Positions 51,411 to 61,590 of a stretch of DNA of 64,000 nucleotides are shown piece by piece. The notes under the pieces are model-generated. The model worked only from the letters and a program-made list of their open reading frames with translations. It made no database searches and was not told the origin of the DNA. Origin of the DNA: Occallatibacter gabretensis (GTDB taxonomy: Bacteria > Acidobacteriota > Terriglobia > Terriglobales > Acidobacteriaceae); the NCBI RefSeq assembly GCF_001449115.1, contig NZ_LAIJ01000009.1:682001-746000 (forward strand), given 5' to 3'. Both the position numbers and the translations under genes were made by a program. The stretch's first letter is position 1. Each line of letters opens with the position of its first letter.

Positions 51411-51440
51411 ATGCAAAGAACTAACCGCTAGAAGCTACTT

Positions 51441-53258
<1,818 letters not shown>

Positions 53259-53469
53259 TGTATGTAAAATTCCTGTTCTGCGGATCAAGCCCCGATTGCG
53301 GCCGCATGAAGATGGAAAAGGCGGGCCATAGAGGAGCGATAAATCACGGATTTTACCGCTACTGCGGCAATTCTTATTCTACCAGTTAGCCGATTTTCCT
53401 GCCCTATCCCCGTTTACATCTCATAAAATCCGCTCAGAAACTACGCAAAGGACCGTACAATTCATCGCA

Positions 53470-54123
53470 ATGATCTGGTCCATCCTCAGTGTTTATCTCG
53501 CGCTCACGCTTGCAGGGTTAGTGTTCAGCTTTGCCACACGTAAATCAGGATTGCGTTCGGCTATTCACTTTTTTACGGGCATTTTGCTGGTAGTCATTGC
53601 CTTGATTGCCGTTGTCGCAGTCCTTTTCTGGGAGGCTGAGCCGCCATCTCTTAGTTCGTTGCAGAACAAGTTCGCATCCAGGCAAACTGACTTAAGCCGG
53701 ATAGTGCAAATGTCGAATGAAGATACTGACTTTCCAAGAATCGCTCCGGATTGGTTGGATCAGAAAGTTAATGGTGCCTTCGAACAACATTTTCAAAGCG
53801 AACATAAAGCAGCGTTACCTGATGCACGATGGAATGTGTATCGCGTGCTTTTTGAACGCAACGGGATCAAGCTGGGTTTCATCCGTAATGAGTACGGCGA
53901 CGTTTTCATCATGGCCGATTCGATCGGTCTTCTGAATCGCGGACATGCAACCGGCTATCTCTATTGCGCGCAAACACCTGCGCATGATGCCAATCGCTAT
54001 GCTCCGTGTATCGCTGAAAAAGATTCGGGAGCACAGCCATTCAAAGACAATCCGCGTCAAGAGGCATATTCCTTTCAGAAGGTTGCTGAATACTGGTTTG
54101 CCTACGATGAAGGGCCGAGTTAA
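53470..54123 (+). CDS. Uncharacterised protein with two membrane helices
   Basis: 217 residues. Two hydrophobic helices (MIWSILSVYLALTLAGLVFSF and FTGILLVVIALIAVVAVLFW) anchor an extracytoplasmic or cytoplasmic domain of about 150 residues with WNVYRVLFERNGIKLGFIRNEYGDVFIMADSIGLLNRGHATGYLYC. Two Cys residues (YLYCAQ and YAPCIAE) could pair. No family is recognised. The metallo-hydrolase gene follows 45 bases later. Confidence 0.65.
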   Translation: MIWSILSVYLALTLAGLVFSFATRKSGLRSAIHFFTGILLVVIALIAVVAVLFWEAEPPSLSSLQNKFASRQTDLSRIVQMSNEDTDFPRIAPDWLDQKVNGAFEQHFQSEHKAALPDARWNVYRVLFERNGIKLGFIRNEYGDVFIMADSIGLLNRGHATGYLYCAQTPAHDANRYAPCIAEKDSGAQPFKDNPRQEAYSFQKVAEYWFAYDEGPS

Positions 54124-54168
54124 TCCGTTGGGACAATAACTCAACTTTTCAAGTACACTTGCCGCGCT

Positions 54169-55200
54169 ATGAAATTCCTCTTTTCTATACGCTCCTTTCT
54201 TGTCCTTGCTATGGCCTGCTGCGTGAGTCTTACTGCTGTAGCGCAAAAGGCTGACAAACTGCTCATCTACTCCATCGACGTGGAGGGCGGTCAATCTACC
54301 CTGCTGGTTTCTCCGCAGGGTAGCAGCCTTTTGGTTGATACAGGCTGGCCGGGAAGCAATGGCCGCGACGCTATGCGCATTCAAGAAGCGATGAAGGATG
54401 CCGGCATCACCAAAATCGATCATGTGATGATTACGCACTTCCACGTGGATCATGTGGGCGGTGTGCCGAACCTTGTACAGCATGTCAGCGTGGGCGAGTT
54501 CATCGATCATGGTGAGAACCGTGAGGACTCCGACATTACGCGACATGACTATGCCGCCTACCTCAAGGCCATCCAGGACCATCCTCGCCGCATCGTCCAT
54601 CCGGGTGACACCATTGAGATTCCCGGCCTCAGCATTATTGTCCTCACGGCAGACGGAGAACACATTGCTTCCGTTCCGGGCGTGAAGGCGGAACCCAATG
54701 CTTATTGCGCGAGCGAGCCGAAGTGGGATCTCGATACGACGGAGAATCCGCGCTCGACGGGAATTCTGGTGCGCTTCGGCAAGTTCCGCTTTCTTGACCT
54801 TGGTGACCTGACGAAGGCTAAAGAAATTCCCCTTGTCTGCCCAAACAATCTCATTGGACGCGTCGATCTCTACCTGGTGAATCACCACGGCTTCAACCTT
54901 TCGAACTCGAAGGCTTTTGTGGATGCGATTCATCCGCGCGTAGCGATTATGAACAATGGCGCGCACAAGGCCGGCAGCCCGGAGGCCTGGCAGACGGTGC
55001 ATGAGAGTCCCGGTCTGGAAGACCTCTATATGGCACACACCGCCGAGGACTCCGATGCGGCGCACAACAGCCCGGAAGCGCTGATTTCGAATCCGAAAGG
55101 AACGGCGAAAGACGGCGCTTACTTCAAGGTGCTGGCAAGCCGCGACGGCAGCTTCAGCGTGACCAACACGCGGACCGGGCAGACGAAAGAGTACAAGTAG
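54169..55200 (+). CDS. Exported metallo-beta-lactamase-fold hydrolase (ComEC/Rec2-like)
   Basis: 343 residues with signal peptide (FLVLAMACCVSLTAVAQ). The metal centre is ITHFHVDHVGGVP (HxHxDH), with FLDLGDLT and LYLVNHHGFNL supplying later ligands. LIYSIDVEGGQSTLLVSPQGSSLLVDTGWPG is the usual opening of this branch, which resembles the metallo domain of ComEC. The substrate is unknown; phosphodiester or lactone hydrolysis are options. The preceding gene may be co-transcribed. Confidence 0.87.
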   Translation: MKFLFSIRSFLVLAMACCVSLTAVAQKADKLLIYSIDVEGGQSTLLVSPQGSSLLVDTGWPGSNGRDAMRIQEAMKDAGITKIDHVMITHFHVDHVGGVPNLVQHVSVGEFIDHGENREDSDITRHDYAAYLKAIQDHPRRIVHPGDTIEIPGLSIIVLTADGEHIASVPGVKAEPNAYCASEPKWDLDTTENPRSTGILVRFGKFRFLDLGDLTKAKEIPLVCPNNLIGRVDLYLVNHHGFNLSNSKAFVDAIHPRVAIMNNGAHKAGSPEAWQTVHESPGLEDLYMAHTAEDSDAAHNSPEALISNPKGTAKDGAYFKVLASRDGSFSVTNTRTGQTKEYK

Positions 55201-55204
55201 GGCC

Positions 55205-55322
55205 GCAGCTTACAAAAATACAGAATCTGTACGGGAGAAGCGCTACGTGACGCCGAGATGCGGTTCTTTTTCAAAGGTTTAAGCTGCGGCGAAGCTTACA
55301 TATTTATAGAATCTGTACGGGA
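55205..55322. repeat. 32-bp direct repeat pair downstream of the hydrolase gene
   Basis: Copies at 55205-55236 and 55291-55322 share 27 of 32 bases, including AGAATCTGTACGGGA, and are 86 bases apart. Confidence 0.8.
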
Positions 55323-55650
55323 TAAAAATTCTACTTTTCCCTATCCGAACTCCGTGTAAGTTGTTTATTTTCAATTCTTTGAGGCCAGTTCTCGACTGAA
55401 AAGAAGGTGCGAAAATGCGGCCAAAATGCGGTGAAAATGACGTTTTTGCGCTCCGAAATTCGTGCCAAAGGGTAGAAAGAAGAACAGCCGGACTAAATTC
55501 CATGCTTTAGCAGCTTCCTTTGCTATGTGGTTTAAGGCACGAAACCCCATAATCTTGTGCAAACTATTTTGAAGAAAATTTTGTGGGCGATGAAACGGGC
55601 CGGATGCCGAATGATTTGTCTTTTGTGCAGGTGACAGGCAGGTTTTGAAC

Positions 55651-55714
55651 ACGTGGCTAAAGCCCATTTCCCTGAAGCGCGTCTATCGGCACGGCTGAAG
55701 CCGTGCCCTGACAC
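55651..55714 (-). repeat. Two-hairpin repeat, copy 2 (reverse orientation)
   Basis: Contains GGCACGGCTGAAGCCGTGCC (55688-55707) and GGCTAAAGCCC (about 55655-55665). In the copy-1 orientation the first stem reads GGCACGG/CCGTGCC where copy 1 has GGCACGA/TCGTGCC: a compensatory pair change. Confidence 0.85.
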
Positions 55715-55759
55715 AAATCCGACTCAAACTGACCAACTGCTCCTGTGTAATATGGGCGC

Positions 55760-56719
55760 ATGCCTCTCTATCCTGGAATGCCTTACGGCCCAGCGCCTGC
55801 GTGGGCGCTTCCTTTCTTCGATTGCTGCATCATCTTTCTCTTTGTTCTGTGCCTGCTGGATGCATGGAGGCGTGGGCGCGGCGCGATCTCGTACCTGCTG
55901 GGCGGGATGTGCTTCGGGTTGGTGCTGGAATACCTTGAAGTGGCTTCGCACAGCTATACCTATGGGCATTTTCTGCTGATGCTGGGCCATGCGCCGATGG
56001 ATATTCCGGTGAGCGTGGGCTTGGCGTGGGGGATCATCCTCTATACATCGCGGCTGTTTTCCGATGGGCTCCGTTTGCCGTGGGTGGCTGCGGCGGCGCT
56101 CGATACCCTGCTGGCGCTCAATCTCGATATGACCATGGATGTAGTGGCCTACCGGATGCATATGTGGCATTGGGACTGGACCGGGAGCGGGCTGGACCCA
56201 TTGAAGGCAGAGTGGTTCGGGATTCCTTATGCGAACTTCGTGGGGTGGATCTCAGTCGTCTTCTTTTACTCGTTTTTCAGCCGGCTGTATGAGCGCACGG
56301 TATTCAAGCGCCCGAGCTTGTGGCGATTTCCGGCGGTTGCGGTGCTGGCGCTGTTTTCGGCCCAGGTAGAGCTGCTGGTGACGGAGTACTTAGTCTTTCA
56401 CTGGCTGAATGCCATCCATATAGGGTCGGGATGGCGACTGTTGATTGAGGCTGTGGTTCTGCTCGGGCTTGTGGGTTGGGGGATGGTGCATCGCAGCGGG
56501 GGTAGGCGGAGCAAGATGCCGGGTGTGGCGCTGTGGGTGCCTGCGTGGTTTCATGTCTACTTTGTGATTGCGCTTGTGGAACTGGGATTTTTTCGTGAGA
56601 GCGCGTGGATGACGCTGGTGGCTGGGGTGAATATAGCGATTGGGCTGGTGATTCATTTGTGGCCTGCGTTGGGGAAGAAGGCGGGGGCGGGGGCGCTTGT
56701 TTGGGCTGAGACGGTGTGA
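55760..56719 (+). CDS. Polytopic membrane protein, DUF422/CruF-like
   Basis: 319 residues with about eight hydrophobic helices. The central segment AYRMHMWHWDWTGSGLDPLKAEWFGIPYANFVGWISVVFFYSFFSRLYER matches the W-x-W ... P-x-F-G-I-P-x-x-N-F-x-G-W phrase of the DUF422 carotenoid biosynthesis proteins (CruF type, carotenoid hydratase). No other carotenoid gene lies nearby, so carotenoid hydration is only a guess. The ATG at 55760 is preceded by a poor Shine-Dalgarno sequence. Confidence 0.75.
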   Translation: MPLYPGMPYGPAPAWALPFFDCCIIFLFVLCLLDAWRRGRGAISYLLGGMCFGLVLEYLEVASHSYTYGHFLLMLGHAPMDIPVSVGLAWGIILYTSRLFSDGLRLPWVAAAALDTLLALNLDMTMDVVAYRMHMWHWDWTGSGLDPLKAEWFGIPYANFVGWISVVFFYSFFSRLYERTVFKRPSLWRFPAVAVLALFSAQVELLVTEYLVFHWLNAIHIGSGWRLLIEAVVLLGLVGWGMVHRSGGRRSKMPGVALWVPAWFHVYFVIALVELGFFRESAWMTLVAGVNIAIGLVIHLWPALGKKAGAGALVWAETV

Positions 56720-57012
56720 GGGCGGTCCGGTGAGTTGGCGGGAGTGTTATCTCAGGTCCCAACACCAGGGACCGGGGCACTCGGCGGTTGGGGTGGAACG
56801 AACAAAATGCAACAGCAAGAACAACCACAGGTCCTTCGACTTGTTTCACGCTCAGCGTGAAACTTCGCTCAGGATGACACCTGTTCAAATGAGCAGTCCG
56901 GTGTTCGGAAACGGACACCGGGGTGTGTCAGCGGTCAGTGATTCGGGGTCGGCGCGCGTTTTGATGCCGAAATAAAGTCTTCAGAATCAATAAAGTGACA
57001 TGCGGCGTGATT
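56720..57012. other. Intergenic region with hairpin repeat
   Basis: About 290 bases. It holds a CAGGTCCCAACACCAGGGACC-like word repeat (56754-56775) and copy 2 of the CATCCTGAGCGAAG repeat (56813-56878). The efflux-operon promoter follows at 57013. Confidence 0.7.
56813..56878 (-). repeat. CATCCTGAGCGAAG hairpin repeat, copy 2 (reverse orientation)
   Basis: The reverse complement carries CATCCTGAGCGAAG, a perfect stem GTTTCACGC/GCGTGAAAC, AGTCGAAGGACCTG and GGTTGTTCTTGCT, as in the copy at 20652-20718. Confidence 0.85.
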
Positions 57013-57028
57013 TGGCACGGGAAATGCA
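57013..57028 (+). promoter_or_regulatory. Sigma-54 promoter of the efflux operon
   Basis: TGGCACGGGAAATGCA fits the sigma-54 consensus TGGCACG-N4-TTGC at all positions but one, with the GG and GC spaced correctly. The predicted start is near 57039, only about five bases before the ATG at 57044. An enhancer-binding activator would be needed. Confidence 0.75.
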
Positions 57029-57043
57029 AATGTCCAACACGCC

Positions 57044-58312
57044 ATGGATATTTCGCGCCCCGATATTAAGAAGAAGAAGCAGCGCCAGCTCATTGTTTGG
57101 GTTGGGCTTGGAGTGTTGGTACTGGCTGCGGCCGGATATGCAGTTTCGCGGTTGAAGCCAGCTGCACCGACGGTGGATGCCTCGGCTGTGTGGCCGGACA
57201 CTGTGAAACGCGGAGACTTTACCCGCAATGTGCGCGGGTCAACTGGATTGCTGGTGCCGCGCGAGGATGCGATCCGGCTGATTCCGGCGCTGACGGATGC
57301 GACGGTGGTGCATATTCGCGTGCTGCCGGGCGCCATTGTGAAGCCGGACACGATTCTGATGGACCTCTCTGCTCCGGAGCTGGACCAGAAACTTCTGGAC
57401 GCCAAGCTGGCGGTGAAGGGTGCCGAAGCCGACTACAGGAGCCTGCAGGCGACGCTGCAGTCCACGCTGATGGACAAGAAGACGGCGGCGGCGGCGGTGA
57501 ACGCCGACTATACGCAGGACCAGCTGCAGGCGCAGACGGACAAGGCGCTCTTTGACCTGGGAGTGATCTCGGGGCTGACGTATCAGAAATCGAAGGGCAC
57601 GGCGGACCAGCTCAACACCCAGCACAACCTGAGCCAGGAACAGCTCAGCGTGAATGAGAAGGCGATTGAGGTGCAGCTTGGCTCCGCGCGCGCAAAGGTG
57701 GAGCAGGCGCAGGCTCTGCTGGCGCTCTACGAAAAGCAGAATGACGCGCTGGAGGTGAAGGCGGGGATTTCTGGCGAGCTGGCGCCGCTGGCGCTGCCGG
57801 TGCAGGTGGGCCAGCATGTTCTGGCAGGTACAAGCCTGGCGGAGGTGATCCAGCCAGACAAGCTGAAGGCTGCGCTGCAGATTGCCGAGACGCAGGCGCA
57901 TGACATTGCGATTGGGCAGCAGGCGAGCGTGGATACGCACAACGGCGTGGTCGCGGGGCATGTAATGCGCATCGATCCGTCTGTGGTGAACGGAACGCGA
58001 ACGGTTGACGTAGTACTCGATGGGCCTCTGCCTGCGGGTGCTGTGCCTAACCTGAGCGTGGACGGAACGATTGATCTGGAAAACCTGAAGGATGTGCTGT
58101 ATGTGGGCCGTCCGGCGCTGGGCAATGAGAACTCGACGCTGAGTTTGTTTAAAGAAGACCCGGACCGCAAGGGCGCGACGAGGGTTCCGGTGAAGGTGGG
58201 CCGGGCAAGCGTACAGGTGATTCAGGTTCTGGAAGGGCTGAAGGAAGGCGATGTGGTGATTCTGTCGGATATGTCGCATTACGACGGAGTGGACAGGATT
58301 CGGTTGCAGTAA
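57044..58312 (+). CDS. Efflux periplasmic adaptor (HlyD/MacA family)
   Basis: 422 residues. One N-terminal membrane anchor (LIVWVGLGVLVLAAAGYAVS) is followed by a lipoyl-like half motif (TVVHIRVLPGAIVKPDTILMDL), a helical hairpin (AEADYRSLQATLQST to VEQAQALLALYEKQNDALEV), a second lipoyl half (VKAGISGELAPLALPVQVGQHVLAGTSLAEVIQ), and a beta-barrel and membrane-proximal domain (GHVMRIDPSVVNGTRTVDVVL, then VIQVLEGLKEGDVVILSD). It links the inner-membrane ATP-driven permeases to an outer-membrane channel, probably of TolC type, not found in the window. Confidence 0.92.
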   Translation: MDISRPDIKKKKQRQLIVWVGLGVLVLAAAGYAVSRLKPAAPTVDASAVWPDTVKRGDFTRNVRGSTGLLVPREDAIRLIPALTDATVVHIRVLPGAIVKPDTILMDLSAPELDQKLLDAKLAVKGAEADYRSLQATLQSTLMDKKTAAAAVNADYTQDQLQAQTDKALFDLGVISGLTYQKSKGTADQLNTQHNLSQEQLSVNEKAIEVQLGSARAKVEQAQALLALYEKQNDALEVKAGISGELAPLALPVQVGQHVLAGTSLAEVIQPDKLKAALQIAETQAHDIAIGQQASVDTHNGVVAGHVMRIDPSVVNGTRTVDVVLDGPLPAGAVPNLSVDGTIDLENLKDVLYVGRPALGNENSTLSLFKEDPDRKGATRVPVKVGRASVQVIQVLEGLKEGDVVILSDMSHYDGVDRIRLQ

Positions 58313-58314
58313 AC

Positions 58315-58370
58315 CGCTGCACGGTTTACCGCAGCGGGACTCAGGGACCAGGGACGTAGGGACTTAAGAA
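58315..58370 (+). repeat. Hairpin and GGGAC-word repeat between adaptor and ATPase genes
   Basis: CCGCTGC/GCAGCGG (7-bp stem, 58315-58338) followed by GGGACTCAGGGACCAGGGACGTAGGGACTT-like words (58338-58365 or so). These words recall one arm of the fold-back element at 44133. Confidence 0.6.
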
Positions 58371-58398
58371 CTAATACCAACTTTGATTGGGGGAGCGA

Positions 58399-59118
58399 AT
58401 GGCAAACGACAAGCTGATTGACATCGATGGGTTGACGAAGGTGTTTTACACGGACGAAGTGGAGACGCATGCGCTCTCCGGGATTCATTTGACGATCACG
58501 CGCGGCGAGTATGTGGCGATGAGCGGACCTTCGGGCTGCGGCAAGTCGACACTGCTCTCGATACTGGGCCTGCTGGACACACCGACGGGCGGCAAGTACA
58601 TGCTGAATGGCAAGCCGGTGGAGAATCTGAGCTTCGGCGAGCGTTCGCGGATTCGCAACCAGGAGATCGGTTTCATCTTTCAGAGCTTTAACCTGATTGG
58701 CGATCTGACGGTGGAAGAGAATGTGGAGCTTCCGCTGACGTATCGCGCGGGAATGCCTTCGGCAGAGCGCAAGAAGCGCGTGAAGGAAGCATTGGAGCGC
58801 GTGAACATGGCGCACCGCATGCGGCATTATCCGGCGCAGCTCTCTGGCGGTCAGCAGCAGCGTGTGGCTGTAGCCAGAGCGCTGGCGGGTTCGCCTTCAA
58901 TTCTGCTGGCTGACGAGCCGACGGGAAACCTGGACTCGAAGAACGGCGAGGCCGTGATGCACCTGCTGGCTGATCTGCACCGCGAGGGCTCAACGATCTG
59001 TATGGTGACGCACGATCCGCGGTTTGCCAAGCATGCGCAGCGCGAAGTGCACCTGTTCGACGGCAAGGTTGTCTCTGAGGACGAGCTGCGGAAGCTTACT
59101 GCCGAAGTGGAGGCGTAA
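58399..59118 (+). CDS. ABC transporter ATP-binding protein (MacB/LolD type)
   Basis: 239 residues from ATG 58399 with GGGGGAG upstream. Walker A GPSGCGKST, Q loop IGFIFQSFNLIGDLT, signature LSGGQQQRVAVARAL, Walker B ILLADEPTGNLD and the switch His in VTHDPRFAKHAQREVHL are all intact. MacB-type export ATPase. It is followed two bases later by a permease gene (translationally coupled, GGAGGCG upstream of that ATG). Confidence 0.95.
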   Translation: MANDKLIDIDGLTKVFYTDEVETHALSGIHLTITRGEYVAMSGPSGCGKSTLLSILGLLDTPTGGKYMLNGKPVENLSFGERSRIRNQEIGFIFQSFNLIGDLTVEENVELPLTYRAGMPSAERKKRVKEALERVNMAHRMRHYPAQLSGGQQQRVAVARALAGSPSILLADEPTGNLDSKNGEAVMHLLADLHREGSTICMVTHDPRFAKHAQREVHLFDGKVVSEDELRKLTAEVEA

Positions 59119-59120
59119 CC

Positions 59121-61565
59121 ATGCTTCAGGATCTGCGTCATGCGCTGCGGCGGCTGCGGAGTGCGCCGGGGTTCACAGTGGTGGTGGTGTTGATGCTGGC
59201 GCTTGGCATTGGCGCCAATACCGCTGTGTTCAGCGTGATGAACGCGATCCTGATGCAATTGCTGCCCGTAAGCCGGCCGGATGGGCTGTTTTATATGCGC
59301 ATGGCGAATGGCGAAGGGCAGCCGCCGGGCGCAGGCAATACCGGCGACTCGGATACTTCGTTTTCTGATGCGGCGTTTGAATCGCTGCGGCAGCGGAGCG
59401 ATGTTTTCGAGGAGCTGATTGCGTATGTGCCGCTGAGCTTTGACGGAAGCGTACCGGTACGTCATGGCGAGTTGCCGGAAGAGGCTGATGGCGAAGCGGT
59501 CAGCGGGAATTTCTTTTCCGGACTGAGTGCACGGCTGGCGCAGGGACGCGGGTTCACGCTGGACGATGAAAAGAAGCATACGGCGGTTGTGGTGCTGAGC
59601 TACGACTACTGGACGCGGAGCTTTGCTCGGGACTCTGCGGGTTTGGGCCAGACGCTGTATATCAAAGGCGTTCCGATGACCGTTGTGGGCGTTGCTGCAC
59701 GCGGGTTCCACGGCATCGATCCGGGAACGGCAATGGATTTCTGGGTTCCACTGCAAAACCGGCCGGAGCTGAATGCATGGGGATCGACCTTCGATTCGCT
59801 GTATGGCTCGCCGAAGTGGTGGGCCCTGCCGCTGATGGCGCGGCTACGCCCCGGTGTTTCGCCCGCGCAGGCGCAACAGGCGCTGACCGGCACCTTTGGA
59901 GAAGTAGCCAGACAGGCTGTGGGCACCATTGACCCGAAGAAGTGGAAGCCGCTGCTGGACTTTGTGGAAGCGCGTGGCGTTGGAATTGGAAGGGATGGGT
60001 ACCGCAAGCAATTGCAAGTGTTGATGGGACTTGTAGTGCTGGTGCTGCTGATTGCCTGCACCAACGTGGCGATGCTGATGCAGGCGCGGACGACGGCGCG
60101 GCAGCGCGAGTTCAGCGTACGGTTGGCGATTGGCGCAAGCCGAAGCATGATTTTGCGCAGCATGTTGTGGGAAAGCGGTTTGCTAGTGGCTGCGGGAGCC
60201 GTGTTCGGCTGGGTGTTTGCGCTGGCTGCGACGCGGGCCCTGGCGGCATGGTCAGAGATTGAGACGGGACTCAGCCCGGACCGCACGGTGCTGTTCTTTA
60301 CGCTTGCGGTTTCCTGCGTGGCTGCGCTGACGTTTGCATTTGTTCCCTATTGGACAGCGATTCATGCACCGGTGAATGGCGTGCTGCGGTCGAGCTCGAA
60401 CAATGTGACCGAGAGCCGTGCCCGCGCAATGGGTGGACGCTTTGTGCTGGCCGCGCAGATGGCTGTCTGCCTTGTGCTGTTGATGGTGGCCGGACTGCTG
60501 CTGCGTACGCTGCGCAATTATGCGACACAGCAACTGGGCCTGGAGACGCAGGGGCTGGTGGTCTTCGGCGTTACGCCGCAGGGAAAGGCCGATGCCCATC
60601 TCTTCTATCGCACGTTGATGGACCGCATTCGCCAGATGCCGGGCGTGGAATCGGTTTCGATGGCGGGTAACCGGCCTGGGTCGGGATGGAGTAATAACAA
60701 CGACCTTGCTATCGATGGCGCGCAGAAGCCCGATACGCTGCGCTCGAATGATGTGGGGCCGGATTTCTTCCGCACGATGGGCGTTCCTGTGCTGAATGGC
60801 CGCGACATTGCCCAGAGCGATATACAGGACCGGCCGCTTGTTGCCGTAGTCAACGAGACGCTGGTCAAGAAATTTCTTGCGAATACGAATCCGATGGGAC
60901 ATGTTCTCGGCTCAGGAAAGCGGAAGTTTGCGATTGTAGGTGTAGTGCGCGACAGCAAGTATCGTTCCGTGGACGAAACGCCGATGCCGATGGCATATTA
61001 CGCGGCGATGCAGAGTGACTCGCTGGGGACGATGCACATTGAAGTACGCGTGCACGGAGACGCCGCTGCCGCTTTGCCGGAGATGCGCAGAGTGGTGGCA
61101 TCGCTTGATCCGAATGTTCCGCTTGAAAAGCCGATGACGCAGCAGGAACAGTTCGACAAGTCGTATGAAGGCCAGAAGATGTTTGCGGCGATGGGAGGAT
61201 TCTTTGGAGGACTCTCGGCGCTGCTGGTGGCGGTGGGTCTTTATGGGATGCACTCCTTCCGCGTGAGCCGTAAGACGACGGAGATTGGCGTGCGGATGGC
61301 GCTGGGCGCAAGCCGTTGGCAGGTGTTGACCATGGTGCTGCGTGAGAGCTTGTGGATTTTGCTTGCCGGACTTGTGGCCGGCATTCCGCTGACACTACTG
61401 GCGGTGCGGCCGCTGCGCGCCATGCTTTACCAGATGTCGCCGTTTGATCCGATGAGTTTTGCGCTGGCGATTGCGGCGATGTTTGTAGTGGCGATGCTGG
61501 CTACAGTGATTCCGGCGCGCCGCGCGGCATCGATTGAGCCGATGCAGGCGCTGAGAACGGAATAG
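59121..61565 (+). CDS. ADOP-type permease of the efflux operon (first)
   Basis: 814 residues. LQDLRHALRRLRSAPGFTVVVVLMLALGIGANTAVFSVMNAILM is the typical start, followed by a MacB_PCD periplasmic domain, an FtsX domain (LVVLVLLIACTNVAMLMQARTTARQREFSVRLAIGASRSMI), a second periplasmic domain and a C-terminal FtsX domain (FRVSRKTTEIGVRMALGASRWQVLTMV). It ends SIEPMQALRTE. The cytoplasmic prefix seen in the permease at 2439 is absent. It works with the ATPase encoded two bases upstream. Confidence 0.93.
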   Translation: MLQDLRHALRRLRSAPGFTVVVVLMLALGIGANTAVFSVMNAILMQLLPVSRPDGLFYMRMANGEGQPPGAGNTGDSDTSFSDAAFESLRQRSDVFEELIAYVPLSFDGSVPVRHGELPEEADGEAVSGNFFSGLSARLAQGRGFTLDDEKKHTAVVVLSYDYWTRSFARDSAGLGQTLYIKGVPMTVVGVAARGFHGIDPGTAMDFWVPLQNRPELNAWGSTFDSLYGSPKWWALPLMARLRPGVSPAQAQQALTGTFGEVARQAVGTIDPKKWKPLLDFVEARGVGIGRDGYRKQLQVLMGLVVLVLLIACTNVAMLMQARTTARQREFSVRLAIGASRSMILRSMLWESGLLVAAGAVFGWVFALAATRALAAWSEIETGLSPDRTVLFFTLAVSCVAALTFAFVPYWTAIHAPVNGVLRSSSNNVTESRARAMGGRFVLAAQMAVCLVLLMVAGLLLRTLRNYATQQLGLETQGLVVFGVTPQGKADAHLFYRTLMDRIRQMPGVESVSMAGNRPGSGWSNNNDLAIDGAQKPDTLRSNDVGPDFFRTMGVPVLNGRDIAQSDIQDRPLVAVVNETLVKKFLANTNPMGHVLGSGKRKFAIVGVVRDSKYRSVDETPMPMAYYAAMQSDSLGTMHIEVRVHGDAAAALPEMRRVVASLDPNVPLEKPMTQQEQFDKSYEGQKMFAAMGGFFGGLSALLVAVGLYGMHSFRVSRKTTEIGVRMALGASRWQVLTMVLRESLWILLAGLVAGIPLTLLAVRPLRAMLYQMSPFDPMSFALAIAAMFVVAMLATVIPARRAASIEPMQALRTE

Positions 61566-61590
61566 CGGAACAGAACAGGAGAAGATCGAG

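Larger units (their letters stand above)
55201..55759. other. Long intergenic region with repeats
   Basis: 559 bases without a convincing gene: the direct repeat pair at 55205-55322, an AT-richer stretch, and the reverse copy of the two-hairpin repeat (55651-55714). A minus-strand open frame at 55371-55667 has no support. Confidence 0.6.

Noticed and set aside
55371..55667. 98-residue frame on - in the long gap
   Set aside because: No ribosome-binding site, overlaps the region with repeats, and shows no recognisable domain.
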